Under the pieces are notes generated by a model. It was not told the origin of the DNA. It saw nothing but the letters and a program-made list of their open reading frames with translations, and ran no database searches. Shown here piece by piece: positions 11,526 to 21,625 of a stretch of 64,000 bases of DNA. Within the stretch, counting starts at the first letter, position 1. Every line of letters begins with the position of its first letter. The position numbers and the translations under genes are program-made. The stretch covers positions 116,071,001 to 116,135,000 of the forward strand of contig CM075655.1 of NCBI GenBank assembly GCA_037953625.1, written 5' to 3'. The stretch is from Crotalaria pallida. Lineage: Eukaryota > Streptophyta > Magnoliopsida > Fabales > Fabaceae.

Positions 11526-12677
11526 TAATTTAGAACTACTATCATCTTAACCTTGAACAAAGACATCTTAACAGATTCGAACACATCAAGGTTATATTAT
11601 CATTTAGAACTACTATCAACCGTGAACAAATAAAGAACAATTAGCTTATTACCCATGAACAGGTGTTGGAAGGAGCTTAATTATATTTCCAACTGAAGCT
11701 ATCAAGTCTTGCAATTTTCTGAAGGATTTTTTGTTCCCCCGGTATCTGGTCTGGATAATATTTTATAGTAGTTCTTACGGTTGATCTATTACTTCTTGAT
11801 TTATATTTCCAATTTTCTAAAAAAGACTTCTTGAAGAGTGGATCTAATAGAAATAATCTAAATATTGCTCTGGCAGCAGCACTTTTTAAGTGCAGGCGTG
11901 CAGCCTATATTTCTTCAGCATTTTAATCATGAAAAAGATTGAATCAAATAATAGAACAGAAGGATAAAAGATGTAGTTTCGTTCAAGTCGATTTGGTTAT
12001 AGTAGCAAGATGGACACCAAACTGAATTACATTATTATTAGGTTTGATATCTAAACCTTTTTAAAAATCAAACCAAATTGTTACGCCTCTAATTTCATAT
12101 ATTATTTATTTTAACTAGTTGAAAAATATTATTTAAATTTAAGAATTGATAAATAATTCTTTTTTAACTAATCGCATCAAATAATATAGGAAGTAACACA
12201 TTTTTTTAAGATAACAAATGTTATCACGTTGTGACATTGCTAAATGGTTTGTGGTTGGCAACAAATAATCGGTGTCAAACAGTAAACATTATTGATGCTA
12301 TCCAGGAAGATATCTGGATATTTGATGTTTTGAAAAATATGAGTATTAGGATAGTTAATAGTAAGTTTTATATGTATTTGTCTTTTTTTATCCTTTCACA
12401 ATTGGACAAGTAATCAAGCTGTCCACCAATTTACTTGCTAATCAAGTCGTATAACTTTATAAGTATTTGTAGGGTTTGGTTTGACAAGCTATTGACTTTC
12501 TTGTTGAATATTTGATTCAATGTTAATTTCAATGAAATATATCCATTTAAAAAATAAAAACTTAAAACTAATTTTAATATTATTTGTAATTTGATTAAAA
12601 AAGTGATTTATAATTAAAAAAGAAAGAAAAAAAATCGCACTCATCAAATTTTTATTACATCATTAAAAGACTTTATT
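11526..12677. other. Spacer with a second copy of the MITE's flank
   Basis: At 11561-11588 the sequence GACATCTTAACAGATTCG and following bases repeats 11183-11210 from the other side of the MITE. The rest is AT-rich with no gene. The frame at 12231-12413 is short and has no recognisable domain. Confidence 0.5.
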
Positions 12678-12693
12678 AAAAGTATTAATAACT

Positions 12694-13783
12694 TTATTAA
12701 ATTTTGCAGGGCTCATCCGGTGGAAATCTTCCTAATTCCCTCTTTGATACGGTTTGGCACTCGTCTGGTCCGCAGCGTATTAAAGGCTTCTTGTGGAAAG
12801 TGTGTCATGAAAGGTTGTTAACTAATCTTGAGAGATGTCGTAGGGGAATGGCGTCATCGAATTCCTGTCATCGGTGTTGTTGTGCACCTGAAAGTCTTCT
12901 TCATTTGCTTCGTGATTGTGATGATGTGAAGCGTGTTTGGCTTCGGATGGTCCACAGGAGTGCTCATGACAAGTTCTTTAATTCCATGACTATGAGCAGC
13001 TGGTTGACTCTAAATCTATCTAAAGATAATTTGGGATGTGGTGACATGAACTGGCAGGTGTTGTTTGCTGTTATGATCTGGAGCTTGTGGAAAGAGAGAA
13101 ATAAGCTTGTGTTTAATAACCGCAGTACTATTGATAGTTCTTTCCTTATGCGGGCTGTCAGTTTTTCGAAGAGTATTATCAATTGTCAGAATTGTCTGTC
13201 TTTTTCAGGGTCTCTTAAGCATGAAGAACTTGTTTCTTGGACACCTCCCAAAGATGGTTTTCTCAAATTGAATGTTGATGGATCCTTTAAGTCTGGTCTT
13301 AGAACAGCAGCTTGTGGAGGTCTCATTCGTGATGCTACAGGGAAATTTATTACTGGTTTTCATTGCTTTTTAGGCTCTTGCTCATCTCTTCTTGCTGAGT
13401 GCTGGGGTTTGGTCTTGGGTTTGAAGCATGCTATTTCTTTGGGCTACACTCGTCTTGAGATTGAGTTGGACTCTTCCGTTGCTGTTAATATGGTCAAGGG
13501 GTTTTGTAGGTCTAACCATCACTGTTCAGCGCTGGTTCAGGAGATTAGAACTCTTCTTGTGCAGGTTCCACATTTTAGTATTCGGCATGTGTACCGCGAA
13601 GCTAATCGTTGTGCGGATTATCTAGCGAATGCTGGACATTCAGGCACTTTTTGTGTTACTATTATTAATGTTGTTCCTCCGCTTCTTTTTTCCCTTCTTT
13701 GTGAGGATGGTTATGGGACTGCGTTCCCTCGAATGATTGTTTAAATCCTCTTCTTTGGGCTTTTGCCCCGTTGATTATAAAAA
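12694..13783 (+). mobile_element. 5'-truncated LINE, family A, second copy
   Basis: Bounded by a TSD of 13-16 bp, AGTATTAATAACT plus preceding As (12678-12693 and 13784-13799), and ending in a short poly-A. It is truncated within the zinc-binding region, so it is shorter than the copy at 6254-8426. The 3' tail has GGGC-TTTT-GCCC (13757-13768) followed by CGTTGATTAT and As, matching the other copy's layout. Confidence 0.93.
12704..13744 (+). CDS. LINE ORF2 C-terminus: zf-RVT plus RNase H, frame intact
   Basis: An open frame of 346 codons to the natural stop at 13744. The apparent ATG lies in A/T-rich DNA at the truncation point and is unlikely to be a real start. The zinc-binding part reads GPQRIKGFLWKVCHERLLTN and then CHRCC with LLHLLRDCDD. 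RNase H follows: LNVDGSFKSG (first Asp), AECWGLVLGL (Glu), IELDSSVAV (Asp) and YREANRCADYLANAGH (late Asp). The RNase H domain keeps all expected acidic residues and no stop, so the insertion is fairly young or the domain has been retained. It is related to the frame at 6254-8370, and both end in GYGxAFPRMI. Confidence 0.88.
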   Translation: MQGSSGGNLPNSLFDTVWHSSGPQRIKGFLWKVCHERLLTNLERCRRGMASSNSCHRCCCAPESLLHLLRDCDDVKRVWLRMVHRSAHDKFFNSMTMSSWLTLNLSKDNLGCGDMNWQVLFAVMIWSLWKERNKLVFNNRSTIDSSFLMRAVSFSKSIINCQNCLSFSGSLKHEELVSWTPPKDGFLKLNVDGSFKSGLRTAACGGLIRDATGKFITGFHCFLGSCSSLLAECWGLVLGLKHAISLGYTRLEIELDSSVAVNMVKGFCRSNHHCSALVQEIRTLLVQVPHFSIRHVYREANRCADYLANAGHSGTFCVTIINVVPPLLFSLLCEDGYGTAFPRMIV

Positions 13784-13799
13784 AAAAGTATTAATAACT

Positions 13800-14275
13800 A
13801 AAAAAAACTCTGCACCAATAATGACATCCAATTGATTGATGGAAACTAATTTCTTTTGAGAAGTAAAAGTCAAATAAGTGAAAATTGGCAATTTTAATCA
13901 ACTAAAGTAGAAAAAAGGTCCGGGGATCAAAAAGCTGGGACCATATCAAGTGGCCAGGATCTGTTGATCGAAGACTAAACTTTGGTTCATAAACTTTTTC
14001 ATTTATCGGGTTATCCGATTTTGGTAGCTTTACGTTTTTTCTTTATTGATAAAACTTTTATCATATTCATGCAGAAATCAAACTGGTGATAACTTGTTTA
14101 ATAAATTTAATTATCTATATCAACTATGTCAACTCTTGATTATAAATTTAAATATTTAATTTTATCTAAATACATTTAATTTTTTAATAGGAAGAGAAAA
14201 GGCCCATTAACTATGACAATTTTTCTTTAAAGTGCTTAGAAAAAAAAGTGCAATTACTTTCATTTAAGATTTATA
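13800..14275. other. AT-rich spacer
   Basis: No gene or clear repeat border recognised. Confidence 0.45.
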
Positions 14276-14287
14276 TGTCAATTTTTT

Positions 14288-14433
14288 TACACCAACCGGT
14301 ACCCGGATCTGGTTTACTCAGAATTCGACTCATCCGGTCCGATCTAACTAAGCTCGCACTAAGTGGTAGGGGTCTCCCAGCAGGGATTGCTCCATACCCA
14401 ATGCTCAAACTCGAGACCAATACCTCACGTTGG
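14288..14433 (-). mobile_element. SINE group 2, copy b (5'-truncated)
   Basis: On the minus strand this is the 3' body and part of the tRNA-like head of the element at 62871-63064. Shared blocks are GGTCTCGAGTTTGAGC (box B area), GGGAGACCCCTACCAC and GGATGAGTCG. The flanks share TGTCAATTTTTT (about 14276-14287 and 14434-14445). Confidence 0.75.
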
Positions 14434-14445
14434 TGTCAATTTTTT

Positions 14446-15725
14446 ATTCTATTAAGATAAACCCTAAGATATTTGAATATATATATATATTTGTGTGTGT
14501 ATTAAATTTTATTTAAGCTATTTTTTAAAAATGATTTAATATTTAAATTTGGATTAAAATTAAAGCCATAGATAAAACTCCTGTAAAACTAAAATAACAA
14601 TTAATAACTAATAATGCATATAAATTTCACATGAAAATAATTCACTTTGTCTTCCATCAACATTGGTTTTTTTTACACTTTTTGAGTTGTGAGTGTAGTC
14701 TCTTTCTTTAACTAACGTACAAGTGTATTTGATTAATAATAACATGAGTAAATTGTATGATGAAATTTGTATGTAAAAAATTGTGAGACTTTAAGAGCTA
14801 TCGATGGAGAAAAATTGCATGCAAATATTTCAAAGTGATTTATTATTGAAGTGAGCATATTAAGATGACTTAATTAAATTAAAGGTCTTTAAAATATTAG
14901 CGAATTTTGATTTTAGTTTAACTTTTTTAATCACTCTAATTCTTTAATTTTCAAATATTCAAGTTTTTGTCTTTGTCATCAGAAAATCTATGTTAATTGA
15001 TGACGGGTTATCACTTTGGACTTGACACATGTGCAAAATATTAAAAAAATGACATGCATGTGACATTAAAATAGTGAAAATTAAGCCTGCATATATTTTT
15101 AGTTCCCGAAAGTTTATTAAAGACTTTTGATTTTAAATCCTAAGATTTTAACAAGTTTTGGCGGTATTAAATCCTAAAAATGTAACTTGTCCCACATGAT
15201 GACCAAATATATGTATATATATATTGGAAGGAAGGAGGTTCGTGTCCTCTTTTCAGGTTTGTACTTCCTTCATTTTTAAATACAAGCTCTTGGGATGCCT
15301 TAGCACACAAATTACGAAAATTGGTTAATTTTATTAATGGTGTTGAAATTAATAAATTTTGATATATTTTTTAAAATTGTTTTTATAATTATTATTAAGA
15401 TAATTGTTTTTATAATTAATAAGTTTTGATATATTTTTTAAAAAATATTGAGTAAATAAGAGTTTATGGAAAATAAGCAATTAATTTTATTGAAAATTGA
15501 GATAAAGGCTGTGATGTCTCAATATTGTCGAGTGCCCAAATGTCTAGTGAACGCGAGGGTAGATTGGTTAATAGACACCACAATGTGCTTTTGGAGTTGT
15601 TGTACCTGACGGAGACGACCCTATTTCTACATATCCTTAGTGAAAAGGAAATAAAAGCACATGCAGTTCTCAATAGAAGGGTTTAAAATATACTTGACCC
15701 CCATTATAAAGGTTGTACTTATAGG
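14446..15725. other. AT-rich spacer with decayed foldback segments
   Basis: Contains a (TA)n/(GT)n patch near 14480 and a stretch at 14990-15200 with fragments of the 'TTTAGTCCC' foldback class (compare 52855-53165). No gene. Confidence 0.4.
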
Positions 15726-15727
15726 GA

Positions 15728-15836
15728 GAGTAGGCAAACCTAGTTCAAGTGGGTTCAGTTGAGTCGGACCGGATGAGTCGGATTCTGGGTAAACCAGATT
15801 TAGGTATCGGTTGGTGTATAAAGAAAAAAAACTTGT
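15728..15836 (+). mobile_element. SINE group 2, copy c (3' fragment)
   Basis: Plus-strand fragment with GGTTCAGTTGAGTCGGACC, GATGAGTCGGATTCTGGG and GGTATCGGTTGGTG, followed by an A-rich tail. This is the 3' half of the group-2 SINE without its pol III head. Confidence 0.7.
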
Positions 15837-16682
15837 TAGGCGGACAATAATAGTGGAGTATGAGAAGAATATTCCATTGTGCAAATCTATTTGATGCTTG
15901 TGATAGGCTAAAATTAAGGAGTGATGAAAATCTATTAATCAAGTTTGTGGGCTCGTCTCAACTAATCAATTGTTATCCATTACAAAGACTAATAAAAAAG
16001 ACAGCCATAAATCACTATAAGTGCTTAGATTTGAATGGGAGGTGGTATTATTACGTAAGAATGGAGTTTTTCTACACTTATTTTATTATTTTCAATTTTA
16101 TTCTTATTATTTTTTACTTAACATCATAGTTGTAAAATATACCTTACTAAAAAAATTCGACTATGAAATATACCTCATTATAAAAAAAAAAAAAAAATCG
16201 ATCACGAGATATACTGATATACTTCTCGCCCAAAACAAAAATATATCATTACTGCAACAGGTTACGGGCCATTCTGGTGCAATACAATGGTGAAATTGTT
16301 CACGTACTACGAAAGTACCAACAGCCTCCTCGCATGATTAATGCATTGTTGGTAGTATTGGTATTGGTAATTAGGGCATGCGCTCGCAAGGTCCACCCGC
16401 AAAAATTGCGGGCAAAGCATGAATTTCATGCTCAACTTTTAAATTATGTCCGCTCGTCCCGCTTGTTATTTACTATATAAAATATAATAAACTTAGTTTA
16501 TCAATATTTATTTACTATTTTTGACCTCTTAGTCTCATTCTCATGTTAAGCATACCTTTTTTTTTAACCAAAATTTTAACATAAATGCGTTTCATTTGAG
16601 AAGTTCCTATTGGGGATGTTGTTCCCAAGCATTTGAGAATCTCCGTGTTTTGTTTACACCGGTTTACAGTATAATAAAAATA

Positions 16683-16949
16683 CTCCCTTTAATCCTATTT
16701 ATAAAATCATTTTAGAGTTTTTATTTTGATTCTTAAGATCTTATTTCAATTTTCAATTGTATTTAATTACTTATTTCACAAACATCTTTATTAAGTCAAC
16801 ACTTTTTAAAGTTCTAATAATAATTATAGGGATAATTTTGAAAAAGTATAACAAATTTTCACAATTTTAATGTCACTGACAAATTTAACCACTTTCCTTG
16901 GTGGGAGTGAAAAACCCTAAAGTGGTCTTATAAATAAGACCGGAGGGAG
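16683..16949. mobile_element. Stowaway-like MITE
   Basis: TA-flanked. Left end CTCCCTTTAATCCTATTTAT; right end, inverted, CTCCCTCCGGTCTTATTTAT. 267 bp, non-coding, same class as 9686-9958. Confidence 0.85.
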
Positions 16950-17227
16950 TAACTAAAATCACACTTATCAAGGAAACTAGTTGATTGTATTAATTTTTTA
17001 AAAAATTATAAAAATAGAAGTATTTTAGTAAAGTAGTATTGAAAATGAAAAAATTAATATTCACATGCTGTGGCCCAACTAATTAACAGAATGAGAATCC
17101 ATCTCAAATAATTAAGCCCACTAAGCTTGCTTTTGGCCCAACTAATCAACAGCGAACATATTCTTGTGGAGTTTTGATTATTGCACCATTGGTGTTTGAG
17201 TTCCTAAGCTCAAACGGTGAATACTCA

Positions 17228-17780
17228 TTCCATTTGTTTATGATGATTTTGGGGGAGAGAAAATACTAGAATTTTTTTTCCCAATAGTATAGAAAATAGA
17301 GAGAAAATTAAAATTGACATGTAAAATTATTCATTACTCACTTGTCCTTTACTTATTTACTTTGTTTGACATTTTTTTTATATTTTTTTAATTGAAAAAA
17401 TAAAGCATTTTTATTTCAATAAAAAAAAACTGTTTTTTTTTTAATATCTTGGACTCGAAATTTTTATTATGTAATAAACAATTGAAATAAAGAAAAAAAA
17501 TTGGGTATGTTAAATAGTATATATATGTGTGTGTGTGAAAATGAAAAACTAATTTGTAAAATAAGGGTGTAATTGCCTTTTGACAAATTTACTGTTTTCT
17601 CTCTTCTCACTTTCTCTCCAACCAAACAAAAGGAAAGAAAACTCAACTTTTATTTCTTTCTCATTTCTTCACATTTTTTCTCATACCAAACAACTACAAA
17701 ATCTACTTATTTTCTTCTTATAATCTCTGTTCCCTATTTCTTTCTTCTCATTTTTTTTATGCAACCAAACAAAGCATTAG
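17228..17780. repeat. Foldback repeat family F, copy C
   Basis: Begins TTTGTTTATGATGATTTTGG and ends CAACCAAACAAAGC. It shares the internal GACAAATTTACTGTTTTC region and the ACCAAACAAAAGGAAAG block with copies A and D. Confidence 0.75.
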
Positions 17781-17997
17781 AGAGTAAATTTTTTTACCCC
17801 TCTTTAGTTTCTTGCTGCCCAATTTTTAAAAATAATTCAAAAAATACCCATCATCTATAATATTTCAAACGTTTAATATGTCACAAATACCTAATTAAGG
17901 TTTTATTCATCTCCCAACGTTGTTGCCGGGGATTGAATCAACTTTGTGGGTAATGTATTGCAATTTTTTGGGTGATGACTCAAGTGCATAAAAAATA

Positions 17998-18690
17998 CTC
18001 CCTCTTGCCCTTAATTACAAGGTCCACTTGGTCAATTTGACGTACATCAATGTTGAATTTTATATTAAAATTGATATGTTCTTCCAAAAATACCTCTCTA
18101 CCAATTATTAGGACATAATAAATTTTTTCATTTTTCAATAATTAATTTAATTTCTAGATACTCTATCGTCTATATTTAATGCAGTGAATCAATTTCCAAG
18201 TCATTTACAACATTATTAAACAAGTTTCATTTTATATTCCAATACAATTTTATTTATTTCTTCTCACAAAAACTTAGAGCATATGGTTAGATGTAAGGGT
18301 CATTTTGGAAAAAATTACAAGAAAATCTTATACTCCCTCCGGTCCAAAATATAAACACCTTTTGACCAAAAGCTCTCCCTTTAAGAAAAGTAGGTTAAAT
18401 TAGTTATTTGTATTGGAATTGTAAATTTTAAGGGTATATTTACCAATCTATCCTTTTGATTTTTAAATTTTTAATCCAAAATTATTTCCCACCCATTTTT
18501 AAATGACACTTTTTCCCACAAACATAATTAATGGAGTATTAAATAAGGTTAGTTTAGTAAAATTTTAGAAAATGTGATTATATTTTGGACCAAAAAATTT
18601 TGGTCAGAATGTGCTTATATTTTGGATCGGAGGGAGTCTTTAGTATCAAATTTTTTATCAAAAAAAATTTATAATTAGGGAAGGAGGGAG
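17998..18690. mobile_element. Stowaway-like MITE with a second one nested inside
   Basis: Outer ends are CTCCCTCTTGCCCTTAATTA (17998) and GAGGGAG at 18690, flanked by TA. The inner element occupies 18333-18636, with ends CTCCCTCCGGTCCAAAATAT and, inverted, CTCCCTCCGATCCAAAATAT. Both are non-coding. Confidence 0.8.
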
Positions 18691-19017
18691 TATGAAGTAT
18701 GCATCAATGCATGGGTTGACCATGACCTGCCATACCAAGTGAGAACGGTTTTCACATGTTTGCTAAAAAGCCACTACAATTTTTATTTTTGCTGAAACAT
18801 GATAAGATTGATTTGCACCCACTTTGAAATGGTTGAAATTCTCAGACAACCCAAATTATATCTCGTTCAACATGCATCCATGGAAAAGTTTGCTCCTGTT
18901 CCTCTGCCATGATCTTGAACTATGAGATTTCGTACCGCCAAGAAATGGTAAAATACTTTAGTTCTTTTGAAGGTAGATTTTAATCTTGAGAATTTGAAGA
19001 AAGCGACGATGGAGAGC

Positions 19018-19492
19018 TCGGGATGGTAATGGGCCTAGGCAGGTCCGGATAAAGGGGTACCCAAACCCGTTCATAAATTATTGGACTCGGATCCACGCTG
19101 GTACTCGCTGCATAATGGGTAGGCCGGTCTTCGGGTATCTGGACGGGTTTTACGAGTGCCCATTAGAATTTTTTTTAAAAGAAAAATTATTTTATAAATT
19201 AATTTCTATGTTTTTTTTATAGACCGAGGGATCCTAATACTACATCATTACACACTCTACTTAATATTAATCTCTATCACCATTAAACAGTCGTAGACAT
19301 CAAATAAATTTCATACTAAAATCATATATATATATATATATATATAATATATGTAAATATGGACCGGTCCGGATACCCACGGCCACGAGTCTGGATATGT
19401 TAGACCCAGATCCTTTCAAAGCGGGTATCCAGACGGATCCATTCGTTGGACCCGGATCCGTTACGCGGGTACGGATCCAATTGTCATCCCTA
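19018..19492. mobile_element. hAT-type miniature element 1 (GGTACCC-rich)
   Basis: Perfect 8-bp TSD TGGAGAGC (19010-19017 and 19493-19500). Ends are TCGGGATGGTAATGGG and, inverted, TAGGGATGACAATTGG. The GC-richer arms carry GGGTA, ACCCG and GGATCC motifs around an AT-rich core with a (TA)n run at 19326-19346. It does not encode a transposase. The TSD length and AGGGATG ends point to hAT. Confidence 0.87.
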
Positions 19493-19499
19493 TGGAGAG

Positions 19500-20513
19500 C
19501 CATGTTGAATATAAATATGTTTACAACATGATTTCGATATATTATAAAGATGAATATGAAAAAAAGTGGGATTTGATCCCTTTTTTCCCAGAAAAGAACC
19601 TCCATGTGTGTCATGAAAGAGTGTAGAAAGAGATGAAATCTTTTATTAGAAGTATGTGTGGATCAATAATCATGCTATTCCAAGAAATCAAAAATGTTTA
19701 TGTCATTCTAGCTCCTTCAAACTCTTCAAACACTGACTTAAAGAGCATGGCGTGACATTGGGCCATCCATATGCGATCCGACCAATTTAATGTATTTCTA
19801 TATAGTTAGGATATTCGCTAGCAAAATCCTCATTTTTAACTACTTTCATGAATCCTGTAATAATTGCCAAACTAATTTGTGAAGTTATTTAAGCCATGTT
19901 AAAACTTTTGAAAAGTCTTATTTGCATAAAGAAGTATTTTCTTTGTTCTAAAAAGATGATAATATTTTAAAAAGTTAAAAAAAAAATAAAGGAACATTTC
20001 ACCCAAAAAAAATTAAAAAAATAAGGAAACATGTTTTTAATGTTTCTTCTAACAAATCAACCAATCATCAAAGCAATAATTTATTAACCAATCACATATC
20101 ATGATATACAATTTTCAAGCATTTTTATTTATATTTTTGAGACTTTATTTTGGGATACCTTTATTTTTTTTATAAAAATCTTTTTTATGGAATAGATAAA
20201 ATAATTAAATATTATTGAAAGTTGGAATGAATTTTTATAAATCTGAAAAAAGGAAAGAAAAGAAAAGTTCACACTAAACACGACCTTCTTCTCGCACTGC
20301 CTCTTTCTTTACTTTTTTCTATATTTCCTCCCTACCAAATTTACCTTCTGTTCTTCTCTGATCTCTTTTCTTAGCTTCCTCCTGATTTCTATCCTATGAA
20401 ACGAAGAGCAAGTGGAGAAGATGTATAATTGCATCCACCTTTATTAACTTTTAGGCCAATGCTATCTAGAACAATTTTCTTACTACAATGGGGTTTATGT
20501 ACTTCCTTTGGCT
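19500..20513. other. AT-rich spacer
   Basis: No gene seen. 19940-20240 resembles the decayed interior of a Stowaway-type element; no borders could be fixed. Confidence 0.4.
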
Positions 20514-20522
20514 TTAAATATA

Positions 20523-20696
20523 GGGTTTTCTTAACCTCAGCCCTTAGGGCTGAGGATAAGAGCCTAAAAGTGGATGTATTTCATTGGGAAGTGTTGTATT
20601 GGTAGAATAAAAAAACTTTGTATTTATTTTTTCAATGAAATATATCCACTTTTAAGCTCTTATCCTCAGCCCTAAGGGCTGAGGTTAAGAAAACCA
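20523..20696. mobile_element. Mutator-like MITE with nested terminal palindromes, copy 1
   Basis: Flanked by a perfect 9-bp TSD TTAAATATA (20514-20522 and 20697-20705). The TIR is GGTTTTCTTAACCTCAGCCC, and each end also contains its own palindrome CTCAGCCCTTAGGGCTGAG, so each end can form a hairpin by itself. 174 bp, non-coding. A partial relative lies at 22496-22623. Confidence 0.87.
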
Positions 20697-21021
20697 TTAA
20701 ATATAAGCAACAAAAACATATCTTTCTTGGTTTAAAATATGGATTTTACTTGGGAACCCTATGACATGAGAGGGTTTTGGTACCCTTTTGGCATGGACCA
20801 ATAGATATTTGACATGTGTTTTTCTTTGCCATGTCAGCGGGGTATATTTTTTATTTATAAATTTTGCAATTTGATCCCTAAAATATTTAATTAAAAATAT
20901 TATTTTTATTTGTAATTTGATTTACCCAAAATAACCCTGATCTAACATTAATTTTTATATACCCAAAATATCCCATTTTGATATTAATTTTCATATACCT
21001 AAAATAATCTTAATAAAAAAA

Positions 21022-21525
21022 CTAATGACCAACTACCGTACCCCACGAATTTTTAAGAAGATGAGGGCACCGTGAGGGGAAGAGAATCGTCACAGCCTCT
21101 CCTTCAAGTGCCAAACTGGGATTCGTCATCGGCACATCCGGTTCCACAAACTGACCCACCACCTCTCTCCCCACACACTCCGTGATCAAACGGTTGTTAC
21201 CAACCTTGGTCTCCGACATGCTCATGCCTTGGTCTCTCGCCACGTCAGAGATGCCGTCGCGGTTGACGAGACCGACGCTGAGGTTGGCCGTGGCGGCTGA
21301 TTGCATGACGGCGGCAGGGCCACCTTTTTGGGTTGTTCCCAAGGCTTGGTTCTCGGTTGCTTGCATCATGGCTGCGTCTTTTGGTGTGATGGGTTTGGAT
21401 GCTAACTCGTCGGAGACGTTGAAAACGTCGCCGTATTTGATTGGCTCCGGCTGGTGGTGGTGTTGGAGTAGTTGTTCATCATCATCAATGAGTTGAGGTC
21501 TCGTCCGTGGTTGTTGTTGGCTCAT
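21022..21525 (-). pseudogene. Captured N-terminal part of SMP-domain LEA protein, reading into the MULE arm
   Basis: The ATG at 21525 opens 167 codons. The first ~147 residues resemble LEA group 5 / D-34 seed-maturation proteins: IKYGDVFNVSDELASKPITP, KDAAMMQATENQALG, GGPAAVMQSAATANLSVGL and VGQFVEPDVPMTNPS, i.e. the N-terminal region, one SMP repeat and the linker. After EGEAVTI the homology stops (relatives usually continue GEALEA with further SMP repeats). The frame runs on through the direct repeat and the left arm to a stop at 21022, adding about 20 unrelated residues. Family proteins act in desiccating seeds, probably protecting cell contents. The piece is a captured exon, not a full gene. 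A longer frame upstream of the ATG has no second ATG. Confidence 0.85.
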
Positions 21526-21607
21526 GATTATTGATGCTTCTTGTACTCTCAAAAATCACAAAGCTGGTTATAATGTGCTCTCTACAAAAAAACTTGTTTG
21601 GATTTGG

Positions 21608-21625
21608 ATTTATATATAAATATAA
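21608..21625 (-). promoter_or_regulatory. Captured TATA-like promoter of the SMP fragment
   Basis: On the minus strand the motif TTATATATAAATCC lies about 85-95 bp upstream of the ATG at 21525, a usual place for a plant TATA box plus short leader. It lies inside the transposon, so the element seems to carry its own promoter for the captured exon. Expression is not shown by sequence. Confidence 0.5.
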
